Source: RFPI01 sp964470195 (GTDB taxonomy: Bacteria; Pseudomonadota; Gammaproteobacteria; Burkholderiales; Methylophilaceae). From it: DNA of 64,000 nucleotides. Both the position numbers and the translations under genes were made by a program. Below are positions 27,044-37,200 of this stretch, piece by piece. The stretch covers positions 1 through 64,000 of the forward strand of contig CAYYBG010000006.1 in NCBI GenBank assembly GCA_964470195.1, written 5' to 3'. A model generated the notes under the pieces. That model was given only the letters and a program-made list of their open reading frames with translations, made no database searches and was not told where the DNA came from. Within the stretch, counting starts at the first letter, position 1, and each line of letters opens with the position of its first letter.

Positions 27044-27648
27044 TGCGCGGAAAATTTATCACATTAGAGGGTATGGACGGTGCAGGAAAAAGCACCCATA
27101 TTTCCTATATCATCGACTGCTTAACTCGGGCTGGACATCAGGTGCTGAGTACACGTGAGCCAGGTGGTACTCCACTTGGTGAAAAATTACGTGAAATATT
27201 GCTTCATGATGCCATGCATGTCGATACGGAGACATTGTTAATGTTTGCCGCACGCGCAGAGCATCTTCAACAGCTAATCATTCCGGCATTACAAGCTGGT
27301 ACATGGGTATTGTCAGATCGCTTTACAGACGCCACATTTGCATATCAAAGTGGAGCCAAAGGTCTCAGCGCAGATAAAGTACTGCAACTAGAAAACTGGG
27401 TTCAAGGACAGTTGCATCCCGATTTAACACTTTTATTCGATGTCCCAGTCGAGATCAGTGTGGCAAGGTTATCGCAAGCAAGAGCCCCAGATAAATTTGA
27501 GCGAGAATCTGCTGATTTTTTTACTCGTATCCGAAATGCCTACCTAGCAAGAGCTAAAGCGCAACCTCATCGAATCAAAATAATTGATTCCAATCAGCCT
27601 ATTGAGCAAGTGCAGCAACAAGTTTTTCAAATCCTGCAAGGTGTTTGA
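27043..27648 (+). CDS. tmk: Thymidylate kinase
   Basis: Phosphorylates dTMP to dTDP. 201 residues. P-loop LEGMDGAGKST near the N-terminus, the DR-x motif in LSDRFTDATFAYQ, and TREPGGTPLGE are canonical. The holB ATG begins on the last base of its TGA, so translation is probably coupled. Confidence 0.97.
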   Translation: MRGKFITLEGMDGAGKSTHISYIIDCLTRAGHQVLSTREPGGTPLGEKLREILLHDAMHVDTETLLMFAARAEHLQQLIIPALQAGTWVLSDRFTDATFAYQSGAKGLSADKVLQLENWVQGQLHPDLTLLFDVPVEISVARLSQARAPDKFERESADFFTRIRNAYLARAKAQPHRIKIIDSNQPIEQVQQQVFQILQGV

Positions 27649-28637
27649 TGAGTGAACCGATTTACCCATGGCAACAATCGACTTGGACAATGCTGCTACA
27701 GCATCCTGACCGGTTGCATCATGCCCTTTTATTGAGTGGAGAGGCGGGGATAGGTAAACAACGATTTGCTCAGGCGCTGGCAAAATCTCTGCTCTGCCAA
27801 AAACTTGGCGTACAAGCAATGCCATGTGAGCAATGTCAGAGTTGTCATTGGTTTGCAAATGACACACATCCCGATTATCAATTAATTTGTGCAGAGAGCG
27901 ATGTTGAGGATGAAGAAAAAAAATCCTCCAGCAAAAAAAAACAAATCACTGTTCATCAAATTCGAGCACTCAATGATTTCTTAGCTATCAGTAGTCATCA
28001 GGGCAGAAAAGTGATACTGATCAATCCTGCTGAAGAGATGAATCTTGCAGCCAGCAATGCTTTGTTAAAAATGTTAGAGGAACCACCCAATAATACATTT
28101 TTTATCCTCATCAGCCATGCTATTAAACGCTTATTGCCCACCATCAGAAGTCGTTGCCAACAAGTGTCAATGAGTCAGCCAGACCCAGGTACTGCGGTTG
28201 CGTGGTTGCAACAACAGGGTGTCAACGTAAATGAACAGCAACTGCAATATGCAGGATCAAGCCCACTAAAAGCGTTGCAAATGCAAGAATATGATGACTG
28301 TATGAGCCTCATCAAAAGCTTAATGCAAGGTAAGAGCATGGATGTGGCACAAGCGGTCAGTATCAGCCAAGTGCTCGGGATGGTCAGTACAGTTGATGTA
28401 TTGCAAAAGTGCTTGCATGACCTGGTGTTTAGCAAAGCCAATATCAAACTGCGCTATCATCACAACGATGCTGAAAAATTTAGAAAATTATCCAATCAAC
28501 TTGAGCTAAGCAAAGCCTTTGAATTTCTTGATCAGTTAAATGACTACAGGCGCCATGCATCGCACCCGTTGAACCAAGAATTACAATTTGAATCTATCTA
28601 TTTGAAATATATCCAATTATTTAAAGAAGCCCTATGA
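27648..28637 (+). CDS. holB: DNA polymerase III delta' subunit
   Basis: Clamp-loader subunit of the replicative polymerase. 329 residues. SGEAGIGKQRFAQAL is the degenerate P-loop region; CEQCQSCHWF is part of the zinc-binding module; NAANALLKMLEEPP-like sequence (residues near 130) matches clamp-loader sensor regions. A PilZ-domain gene often found between holB and tatD in betaproteobacteria is absent here. Confidence 0.94.
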   Translation: MSEPIYPWQQSTWTMLLQHPDRLHHALLLSGEAGIGKQRFAQALAKSLLCQKLGVQAMPCEQCQSCHWFANDTHPDYQLICAESDVEDEEKKSSSKKKQITVHQIRALNDFLAISSHQGRKVILINPAEEMNLAASNALLKMLEEPPNNTFFILISHAIKRLLPTIRSRCQQVSMSQPDPGTAVAWLQQQGVNVNEQQLQYAGSSPLKALQMQEYDDCMSLIKSLMQGKSMDVAQAVSISQVLGMVSTVDVLQKCLHDLVFSKANIKLRYHHNDAEKFRKLSNQLELSKAFEFLDQLNDYRRHASHPLNQELQFESIYLKYIQLFKEAL

Positions 28638-29413
28638 TGCAATTAAGTTTTGTTGATTCACATTGCCATTTAAATTTTCCTGGTCTATTTGAGCAATTGA
28701 CTGACGTTCGTGCAAATATGCGCAGCAAGCAGGTCGATCATGCTTTATGCATTTCAGTCAACTTGCAAGACTTTCCCCAGGTTCTAGCTTTAGCGGAACA
28801 GTATGACAACTTCTACGCCACAGTTGGTATTCATCCTGATTATGAAGATATACCTGAGTTTAGTATCGAGGATTTAGTCCAATTGGCTCAACATCCCAAG
28901 GTGGTAGGGATAGGAGAAACAGGTTTAGATTATTTTAGATTAACCGGTGACTTAGAATGGCAACGTGATCGCTTTCGCAAACATATTCGTGCAGCGAAAC
29001 AAGTGAATAAGCCATTGATTATCCATACCCGCGCCGCCGCACAAGACACAATCGCTATTTTGCAAGAGGAGCAGGCCGAACAGGTAGGTGGGGTGATGCA
29101 TTGTTTCACTGAATCCTATGAGATGGCTCAACAAGCGATGGCCTTAGGTTTCTATATTTCCATTTCTGGTATTGTCACCTTCAAAAATGCTGAAGCGTTA
29201 CGTGAAGTGGTCAAACAAGTACCTTTGGAGCGTCTATTGATTGAAACTGATTCTCCCTATCTGGCACCCGTACCATTTCGTGGAAAAACCAATCAGCCAG
29301 CTTATGTAACCTATGTGGCGCAAGAAATTGCCAATATCAAAGGAATTTCTTTGCAAGAAGTTGCTCAAACAACCACTAGTAATTTTTTCAGGCTTTTTTT
29401 ACCGCATTTATAA
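28634..29413 (+). CDS. TatD family metal-dependent hydrolase
   Basis: Amidohydrolase-fold protein, 259 residues, of the YcfH subgroup found beside holB. FVDSHCHLNFP has the first metal-binding HxH; GIGETGLDYF, PLIIHTRAA, GVMHCFTE and LIETDSPYLAP supply the remaining ligands. Members act as 3'-5' DNA exonucleases or D-aminoacyl-tRNA deacylases in some species; the substrate here is not settled. Overlaps holB by four bases. Confidence 0.93.
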   Translation: MMQLSFVDSHCHLNFPGLFEQLTDVRANMRSKQVDHALCISVNLQDFPQVLALAEQYDNFYATVGIHPDYEDIPEFSIEDLVQLAQHPKVVGIGETGLDYFRLTGDLEWQRDRFRKHIRAAKQVNKPLIIHTRAAAQDTIAILQEEQAEQVGGVMHCFTESYEMAQQAMALGFYISISGIVTFKNAEALREVVKQVPLERLLIETDSPYLAPVPFRGKTNQPAYVTYVAQEIANIKGISLQEVAQTTTSNFFRLFLPHL

Positions 29414-29515
29414 CAGCTTTAGTTTAAAATGCGTTTTTGAAGCGTTTATTGAGTTTTTTCCTGATATCTAGTCTCAGGTTCAAATTAAACTTATTTTTCC
29501 AATTTAAGGGGTTTT

Positions 29516-29878
29516 ATGAAGTCTTTTTTCACACCACAATCTGCTGTTTTGATTTTAGGGACCATTTTCAGCCTATCTGCATTGGCTGGTGGTAAAACCT
29601 ATACAGAAGACCAATTTTTGAATGCATTTAGTGGTAAACCGAAGAAAGTAGTATTAGAGAAACTTGGCGCACCGGTAAAAAAAGAGCAGTCGGTTAAACC
29701 TAGCAATGCAAATACGATGATTGCGGGTCGGGGAAAAGAGTCCAGTAAGCCTGTCAATGTAGAAATGTGGTACTACAATGGCGTAGTCAATTATGCACCT
29801 AATAAAAAATATAAATTTACTGAGTTGACCTTTGTTAATGATCGGTGTGCCAACATCGCTTTTTTTAATAATCGATAG
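29516..29878 (+). CDS. Small exported protein of unknown function
   Basis: 120 residues with a signal peptide (about 1-24, ending SALAGG). The mature part, EDQFLNAFSGKPKKVVLEKLGAP followed by MWYYNG and a beta-rich end with FVNDRC, resembles the BamE/SmpA-like fold, where a helix pair precedes a LGxP turn and a YY strand. This is a weak shape-level match and gives no function. TAAGGGG precedes the ATG, and a terminator follows, so it is its own unit. Confidence 0.8.
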   Translation: MKSFFTPQSAVLILGTIFSLSALAGGKTYTEDQFLNAFSGKPKKVVLEKLGAPVKKEQSVKPSNANTMIAGRGKESSKPVNVEMWYYNGVVNYAPNKKYKFTELTFVNDRCANIAFFNNR

Positions 29879-29898
29879 TGTTTCCATTCATCGTGCTC

Positions 29899-29924
29899 AA
29901 AAGCCCATGGAAGTGGGCTTTTTT
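29899..29924 (+). terminator. Terminator after the small exported protein
   Basis: AAAAGCCCA (29899-29907) pairs with TGGGCTTTT (29914-29922), followed by more T. It closes the plus-strand block that began at 19.08 kb. Confidence 0.85.
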
Positions 29925-29989
29925 CTTATCTACACCTAAAGTGTTATTGTTTTGAATTGCGCATAATGTATATTATGTAAAATTAATAA

Positions 29990-30020
29990 CAGAAAAGAAA
30001 GGCCATGTTAGTCATGGCCT
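29990..30020 (-). terminator. Terminator of the smc-zipA-ligA-TPR strand
   Basis: AGGCCATG (30000-30007) pairs with CATGGCCT (30013-30020) with a five-base loop. Read on the minus strand the hairpin is followed by TTCTTTTCT. It lies 20 bases after the TPR gene stop. Confidence 0.75.
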
Positions 30021-30039
30021 CTACTGATATCGATTCAAA

Positions 30040-30960
30040 TCATTGGCTGCGACTCATGCCCTGTTGCGTCGACTTAATCTCTTCGGCAAGATGATCGTCC
30101 TTTAACTCTTGATTAAGTTGTAGCGCAACGCTGAGGTGTTGTTCGGCTGCAGTCGGCTGATTATTCAATAAGTCTAAGCGTGCTAAATAGAGATGGCTGA
30201 GCGCCTGCCAATATGGGCTACCTTGAGATGAAGATGTATCAAGCAATTTATTAAGCGTTTTATATGCCATGCCGAAATCCTTGGCCTGTGCATACATCTG
30301 ACCTAATTCTAACTGGATATCTGCTTTTTCATCCATCGTGCCATAACGCTCTGCAGCAATTAGACTCTTTACTTGATGTTCTATCGCGAGATTGTATTGC
30401 CCTGCATTGGCGTACATTTGCGCCATTCTACCCAGCACATCCATTCGTTCTGAATCATTTTTGCTTAGCGTCAAGGATGCCTCATATTGAGATTTGGCTA
30501 AATCAATATGATTCAATCGGCTGTTGCTATCCGCCATCAGATTAAGCGCCACCCTTTGATAAGCAGTAACATTGTTTTTAATCGATAAGTCATAGGATTG
30601 CTGGTAATAACTTAGCGCTTCAGCGTAATGGTCTTGTTGAAACTCAGTATTTCCAACCAAACCCAAAATAACCATACGTTCAGTTTCTTTTGATTCAAAA
30701 GCAATCGCTTGTTGAAATGCTTGCTTTGCTTGCTCGAAATCAGATTGTTGAAGCAGTGCTTTGGCACGACACAGCCAAGCAGGTGCAGACTGCTTTTGCG
30801 TTTTGATTAATGATTTAGATAATTCTAAAGCTTTATCTGAATTCCCTTGTTTAAGCTCTTGATTGCATTTGATTAACTCATTATCAAAAGAGTCGGCATA
30901 AGTACTCTGTACAAAGCAAATCAATAATGTCACCAGTAAAAATTCGCACCAATTTCTCAT
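30040..30960 (-). CDS. Exported tetratricopeptide-repeat protein
   Basis: 306 residues: a signal peptide (about 1-22, ending STYA) and then helical TPR repeats over most of the chain (for example PAWLCRAKALLQQSDFEQ, AEALSYYQQSYDLS). Likely periplasmic scaffold; no catalytic motif. The ATG overlaps the ligA stop by four bases, so it is translated with ligA, but this gives no clear functional link. Confidence 0.82.
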   Translation of the reverse strand: MRNWCEFLLVTLLICFVQSTYADSFDNELIKCNQELKQGNSDKALELSKSLIKTQKQSAPAWLCRAKALLQQSDFEQAKQAFQQAIAFESKETERMVILGLVGNTEFQQDHYAEALSYYQQSYDLSIKNNVTAYQRVALNLMADSNSRLNHIDLAKSQYEASLTLSKNDSERMDVLGRMAQMYANAGQYNLAIEHQVKSLIAAERYGTMDEKADIQLELGQMYAQAKDFGMAYKTLNKLLDTSSSQGSPYWQALSHLYLARLDLLNNQPTAAEQHLSVALQLNQELKDDHLAEEIKSTQQGMSRSQ

Positions 30961-33038
30961 TTGTTTCCCACCATTCTATTAAAAGTTTGTTCATCAATAA
31001 TGTCGACAGACAATGTCTGTGCTTTTTCTAACTTAGAGCCCGCCTCGCTTCCAGCAAGTAGATAATCAGTTTTTTTAGAGACACTGTTTGAACACTTGCC
31101 ACCTAAGCTTTCGATAATCGCTTGGGCTTGTTCACGGGTCATATTTTCTAATGTGCCAGTGATGACAAATGTTTTGCCAGAAAATTCAGGATGATGTTGC
31201 ACTGCAACTTGATTTGGCCAGTGAATGCCTGCCCCACCCTGCGCTTCCGGCATAGTCAAAAATTGTAAAACATGTTGATTATGCGGCTCATTAAAGAAAT
31301 TAACGATAGATTCAGCTACGATAGGTCCAACATCAGGCACTTGTTGCAAAGTTTGCACATCTGACTGCATTAAGGCAGTCAGATCGCCAAAGTATTTGGC
31401 CAAATCTTTGGCGGTTGCTTCTCCTACGTTTCTGATACCCAAAGCATAAATAAAACGTGCCAGCGTTGTTTTTTTGCTGGAATGAATTGCTAGCATAATG
31501 TTTTGTGCTGATTTTTCGCCCATTCGCTCCAAATCAGCCAAGCTATCGACATTCAACTGGTACAAATCGGATAAAGCATGGACTAGATTCGCATCCACCA
31601 GCTGATCCACTAATTTATCACCTAATCCTTCAATATCCATGGCTTTGCGTGAGGCGAAATGTATGATGGCTTGTTTGCGTTGGGCATCACAAAATAGGCC
31701 ACCTGTACAACGTGCAACCGCTTCATCTGACTGTTTTAGGATATGTGAGCCACACACTGGACATGCACTAGGCATGGTAAACATTTGGCTATTGCTAGGG
31801 CGTTTATCTAATAAAACCTCGACCACTTCGGGAATAACATCCCCTGCTCTCCTCACGACCACGCTATCACCTATGCGTATATCTTTTCTACGCATCTCGT
31901 CCTCGTTGTGCAAAGTAGCGTTGGTGACAGTCACGCCCCCGACAAATACTGGTTTTAATCTCGCCACAGGGGTAATCGCACCAGTACGCCCTACCTGAAC
32001 GTCTATCCCCTCAACGATCGTTTGCGCCAGCTGGGCAGGGAATTTATGTGCAATTGCCCAGCGTGGAGCTCGAGAAACAAAGCCTAACTCCTCTTGATAG
32101 CGCAAAGCGTTAACTTTATAAACCACACCATCAATGTCATAGGGCAACTCTGCACGCTTGTTTTGCAAAGCTTGGTAAAACTGCATTAATCCCGCAACAC
32201 CCTGAACTACTTGTCTTTCCTTACAAACAGGCAAATGCAAATCATGCAACAACTGGATACATGCATGATGCGAGTTTGGCACCACTAGCCCGTCACTCGC
32301 CCCTAAACCATAAGCAAAAAAGGATAGCGGCCGAGTGGCAGTCACACTGGAATCCAATTGTCGCAAACTACCGGCAGCAGCATTTCTTGGATTAGCAAAC
32401 AACTTAGCACCAAGTCGTTCTTGCTCTTGGTTTAATCGTTCAAAATCATGTTTCAACATGATGACTTCGCCTCTTACCTCAAGCAATCTTGGAGCATGCG
32501 TGCTAAATAAGCGCATGGGGATACATTTAATCGTACGCAGATTATGCGTGACATCTTCTCCACGATAGCCATCGCCCCGAGTAGCTCCTTGCACAAAAAC
32601 ACCCTCTTCATAGGTTAATGTGATAGCTAAGCCATCAAATTTGGGCTCAACGGCATACTCAATCTCATCCAAGGCAAGTATTTCTCGAATACGCTTATCA
32701 AAACTGCTGACCTCTTGTTCGCTGAACGCGTTATTTAAAGACAGCATGGCTTGTCTATGGATGACTTCCTGAAAGCCTTTAAGAGGGGTGCCAGAAACTC
32801 GTTGACTAGGTGAGTCAGGGGTAATTAACTGAGGATATTGTGATTCTAATGACAATAGCTCTCGGTACAAGCCATCATATTCATTATCCGTGATCAGCGG
32901 CGTATCCAATACATAATACTGATAATCATGCTGAGCAATTTCTTGAGTTAATTGCTGATGGCGACGTTGCGCTGATGCGTCACATTGCTGACTATGTTGA
33001 GGTGGATCTAAATCGAACAATCCTGATTGCTGTGCCAT
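30957..33038 (-). CDS. ligA: NAD-dependent DNA ligase
   Basis: Seals nicks in replication and repair using NAD. 693 residues: Ia domain at the N-terminus (HDYQYYVLDTP), adenylation domain with nucleophile Lys133 in EPKFDG, OB fold, zinc finger with cysteines in CPVCGSH and FCDAQ, helix-hairpin-helix repeats, and a C-terminal BRCT domain (from about 615). Fully intact. zipA lies 6 bases upstream, a pairing common in Gammaproteobacteria and Betaproteobacteria. Confidence 0.97.
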   Translation of the reverse strand: MAQQSGLFDLDPPQHSQQCDASAQRRHQQLTQEIAQHDYQYYVLDTPLITDNEYDGLYRELLSLESQYPQLITPDSPSQRVSGTPLKGFQEVIHRQAMLSLNNAFSEQEVSSFDKRIREILALDEIEYAVEPKFDGLAITLTYEEGVFVQGATRGDGYRGEDVTHNLRTIKCIPMRLFSTHAPRLLEVRGEVIMLKHDFERLNQEQERLGAKLFANPRNAAAGSLRQLDSSVTATRPLSFFAYGLGASDGLVVPNSHHACIQLLHDLHLPVCKERQVVQGVAGLMQFYQALQNKRAELPYDIDGVVYKVNALRYQEELGFVSRAPRWAIAHKFPAQLAQTIVEGIDVQVGRTGAITPVARLKPVFVGGVTVTNATLHNEDEMRRKDIRIGDSVVVRRAGDVIPEVVEVLLDKRPSNSQMFTMPSACPVCGSHILKQSDEAVARCTGGLFCDAQRKQAIIHFASRKAMDIEGLGDKLVDQLVDANLVHALSDLYQLNVDSLADLERMGEKSAQNIMLAIHSSKKTTLARFIYALGIRNVGEATAKDLAKYFGDLTALMQSDVQTLQQVPDVGPIVAESIVNFFNEPHNQHVLQFLTMPEAQGGAGIHWPNQVAVQHHPEFSGKTFVITGTLENMTREQAQAIIESLGGKCSNSVSKKTDYLLAGSEAGSKLEKAQTLSVDIIDEQTFNRMVGNK

Positions 33039-33044
33039 AGTGAT

Positions 33045-34256
33045 CTATTTGAATAACCTTAATGCTGCATCACTTCCAGAGGGGATGCCACGTGTCAGCA
33101 TTTGTGTTTGTATCAGTTTTAACTGCTGACGAATTCGCTCTAATTGAACTTCAGCAATCTCACGCTGTTGATCATCTACCAATATGCCTGACAAGGCGGT
33201 TTCCATTTTTTTGGCTGTTTGCAACATGATATTAAAAGTTTCAGCACATTTTGCTGTGCGTGGAATATCCAGTTGAAAACTCACACCTTTCAGCACAACA
33301 GTTCTCAGCATGTCAGCATTAAACGGATTGCGTTCAATATTTTCGATTGTATAAAGTGTCTGCGCCTGATCGCCCAAATAGACAAATACGCCTTGTTGCA
33401 GTTGCAAGCCACTGGACTCAGCTAATCCACGAAACTTGGTGCCAGTAAATCTGCCAGCATTGCCATGTAATAAATGTAACTTAAGCGTTTTATCCACCGA
33501 GATACAGAACTGATCAAGTTCGTTTGCCATCTCCAACATAGCAGCATTGGCAATCCATTCAGCATGACAATCTAGCTGCTTTTCTAGGTATTCGACTAGC
33601 TTGCTGAATTGTTGAACATTTTGCTCAGAGATTGGGCCGTCACGACTGACCAACTGCAAAGCAAGAATCAGACGTTGGTAGCGAGCATTGGCTTGTAACT
33701 GCTCATGGTGATGCCACTCCCCCGCTTCACTCAGGGCAAAGATTTGCAGCATAGATTGCAATCCTGCTGGAGGCATCAACTTGCTAATCAGATCTTCTAG
33801 CAATGATTGCTGATGAATTTCACTGGATAAATCAAATTGTACGATGCTGTCGATTTCTGCAAAAACACTGGCTGGCAGATTAAGCTTGATGCTGGTTTTG
33901 CTCGGCTCAATATCGACTGGCTGAGACATCTCATGGTCTGTGGATTCTGTCAGCTGTAAATCATCCAAAGCGTCGGCATGCGCATCGGCGTCAGTTTCAA
34001 TTACTCCCCTATCAGCATCTTCATGCTGCTGGACTGCATCACCAGCGTAGGGATTGATTTCAAAATCTGGCTGAGTAGTTGCGGTGTCATGCAATGATGA
34101 ATCAATCGATGGTTCTGTATCAGATTGTTGAGATGGTGGTTGAGATGAATGCTTGGGTTGTTTCATTCTGCTGGCCTGAAAGCGATTGTAGCCAATCACA
34201 AAAACAATGATGAGCGCGCCAATGACTAGCAATGAAATGGTCATATCATTCAACAT
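33045..34256 (-). CDS. zipA: Cell division protein ZipA
   Basis: Tethers FtsZ to the inner membrane during septation. 403 residues: a short N-terminal membrane anchor (about 7-25), a long Gln/Asp/Ser-rich disordered linker (about 30-125), and a C-terminal FtsZ-binding domain. The smc-zipA-ligA order supports the call strongly, because the linker itself is not conserved. Confidence 0.88.
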   Translation of the reverse strand: MLNDMTISLLVIGALIIVFVIGYNRFQASRMKQPKHSSQPPSQQSDTEPSIDSSLHDTATTQPDFEINPYAGDAVQQHEDADRGVIETDADAHADALDDLQLTESTDHEMSQPVDIEPSKTSIKLNLPASVFAEIDSIVQFDLSSEIHQQSLLEDLISKLMPPAGLQSMLQIFALSEAGEWHHHEQLQANARYQRLILALQLVSRDGPISEQNVQQFSKLVEYLEKQLDCHAEWIANAAMLEMANELDQFCISVDKTLKLHLLHGNAGRFTGTKFRGLAESSGLQLQQGVFVYLGDQAQTLYTIENIERNPFNADMLRTVVLKGVSFQLDIPRTAKCAETFNIMLQTAKKMETALSGILVDDQQREIAEVQLERIRQQLKLIQTQMLTRGIPSGSDAALRLFK

Positions 34257-34295
34257 TCAATTACCCTTTTCTTTAAAACTGAATTGATCATTATA

Positions 34296-37200
34296 TTAGG
34301 CAACAAGTGGTTCATTCATATTGATCGCAGCATCCATATCCACTTCTACAACGCGAGACACCCCGGACTCTTGCATAGTAACACCAACTAATTGCTGTGC
34401 CATTTCCATGGTGATCTTATTATGACTAACAAATAAAAATTGTGTTCGTTCAGACATTTTCTTAACCATCTCACAAAAACGCACGGTATTGCTGTCATCC
34501 AAAGGGGCATCTACCTCATCCATTAAACAAAATGGGGCTGGATTAAGCTTAAATAATGCAAATACCAAAGCTAGCGCGGTAAGGGCTTTTTCTCCGCCAG
34601 AGAGTAAATGTATGGTGGAATTTTTCTTGCCAGGAGGTTGTGCAAATACCTGTACGCCACTATCAAGAATTTCTTCGCCAAGTAACTCTAACTTTGCTTG
34701 CCCACCACCAAATAAATCCTTAAACAATAAACCAAAGTGGAGATTTGTCTGATCATAAGTCGCTTGCAGGCGGGCACGAGTCTCACGATCGATTTTAATG
34801 ATGGCATCTTCTAGGGTGTTAATTGCCTGCTCTAAATCAGCTGCTTGGCTATCCAGATATTGTTTGCGCTGTTGCTCGCTGTCAAGTTCCTGAATTGCCG
34901 CAAGATTCACTGCACCCAAAGCATCAATCTCTAGCTGAATTTGCTGGATTTGCTCTTGCCATTGCTGCGCCTTGGCATTTGCAGGTAAATCTTGTAATAA
35001 CAAAGACTCCTCAATATCGATCTCACTTAATCGATGTTGACAAGCTTCAAAATTGAGTCGCAACTCCTGTTCTTGTAAGCGCGCTTGCTCAAGTTTGTCA
35101 CGCATCGGATGGATCAGCTGTTCTATTTGGATTCTGAATCGCTCACGCTCTTGTAGTGTTTGTTCAAATTGAGCCATTCCATCTCTAACGGTCGCCAAGC
35201 GTTGTTCTTTCTCTTGCTTATCCACCACCGCAGATTGCAGACTTTGTTGCAATCCTTCCATTTTGGCAGCATCAAGCATCCCTTGCACGTCATCAAGTTG
35301 TCTTTGCAAATGCGATTTTTCTTCATCACCTTGTTTAATTCTTCTCTCTATTTCACTGATTTTATTAGAGTTAATCTTTTGATTGAATTGTTTCTCTTGT
35401 AAGCTTTTTTCTTCTTTCGCCAGTGATTGATTGAATTCCTGCAACGATTCCTGAGCGCTTTGTAAAGTCTGAGCAGCACTCTCGGCGAGCTGCACTAAAG
35501 TCGGGATATGTCTCTCAAATTGCGCAATACTCTGCTGTTTAAGTGTTTTTTCTTGCTGATTGATTTGATGTTTCTCTTGCAAACTGCTTAGCTCGGTATG
35601 AATCGCATCTGCTCTTTGCTTAAAGTGTGTTTGCGTTTGTTGTAAGGTTTGTAAATCAATAGCCAAGCGATGCTGATGTTGGACCAGTTGCTCCTTGGTT
35701 TGGTTTTTTTCCTGTAATTGCTGGTTGAGCTGGGTGGCTTGATGTTCAAGTGCCTGCAAGCTCAATTGGTGATGGTCCACTGATGATTTGAGCTCTGGTA
35801 GTTGTTGATTCAGTAATTTTAGTTCTGCTTGTCGCTCTAGCAGACCTTGACTGTCACCAGCCGCTGCATTGAATACTACGCCATAGTGTAAGAGTAGATC
35901 GCCTTGTCGATTGACTACCATTTGATGGCTTTGTAGTGAATGCTGCATGGCAAAAAAATTATCATCGTCTTCACACACATAAATATCTGCCAACAATGCT
36001 GACACCAAGGCTTGTAATTCTGGATTAATCACCTTTACTTTATCGAGTAATGGAGTATGTTCGGATGGATGCAGATGTTGATGTGCTGCAATATCGAATT
36101 GCAAAATACTCAACGTCGCTGGAGGGCGTTGCTCTAGTAAGCTGTAGTCTAGCTGTTGACTGGTGATTGCATTCAGGTGTTGCGATAAAGCCGCTTCAAC
36201 AGCCATTTCCCAACCGCTGGCAATTTCCAACGCCTGCCATATCCGGGGTGCTTGATTTAACTGTTTTGCCGACAGCCAGTTGGACATTTGCTCAATATTA
36301 CCCAGATTTTGCAGTACCTTCTCGAGCGTATTGATTTGTGTCAACTGTTGCATCAACTGTTTATCCCAATCGGACTGCTGCAGGCGTGCATCACGAATTT
36401 GTGATTGCAAAGTGATTTCGTCTTGTTTTAATTGTGCTATTTGATTTTCTAGACTGACAATTTCATCTTGTTGTCGTTTCTGTTGCTGTTGTAAATCATC
36501 TAGCAAATGCTGTTCAGGCAGGCTGATTTGCCCCAGCTCTTGCTGAAGTTGCTGTTGACGTTGTTGCAACTGAACATCTTGACTATGCAGATGCGACAGC
36601 TGCAACTGCTCTAACTTTAATGATGACTCTGCATCCAGCCTTTGTTGCTGTGCGCGTTGAAATGCCTTTTGACATTGATCTAGCGTAGATTGCAGCGCTG
36701 GAAGTTGGCTTTGCTGATGTTTCACTTGCTGTTCTGCACAAGCCAACACATCCAATACCTGGGCACTCTCTTGTTGCAACTGTTGTAAATCTTGTGAAAG
36801 TTCATGCAACATCGTTTGCAAGCGTTGCAATTGAAGTTCTGACTGTTGTTGTTGGTTTAATAAGCGCTGCTTGGCTTCTTGGTGATGTTTAATTTGACTT
36901 TCAAGATTTGCCAGCAGTGCGTTACTCTCGTAATAAGCGGCTTGCGCCAATTGCACCATCTCAGTTTGCTCAAAATGTTGCTGACGCAAAAGCTCTAATT
37001 CATTTTCTGTTTTACGTAGTATCGCGGTCTGTGCTTCTAAATCATTGGCAAATTTTTCCACTTGGCGTTGTGACTTTTCCCATTGCACTCCTGCATCACG
37101 TTTGTTCAGCCACCACAAACGTCCCTCTGCTATTTTTGCGACTTGTTGTAGAGCATGATATTGCTGGGTGATTGCGGCTTGTGCCTGCAAGCGAGAAATT

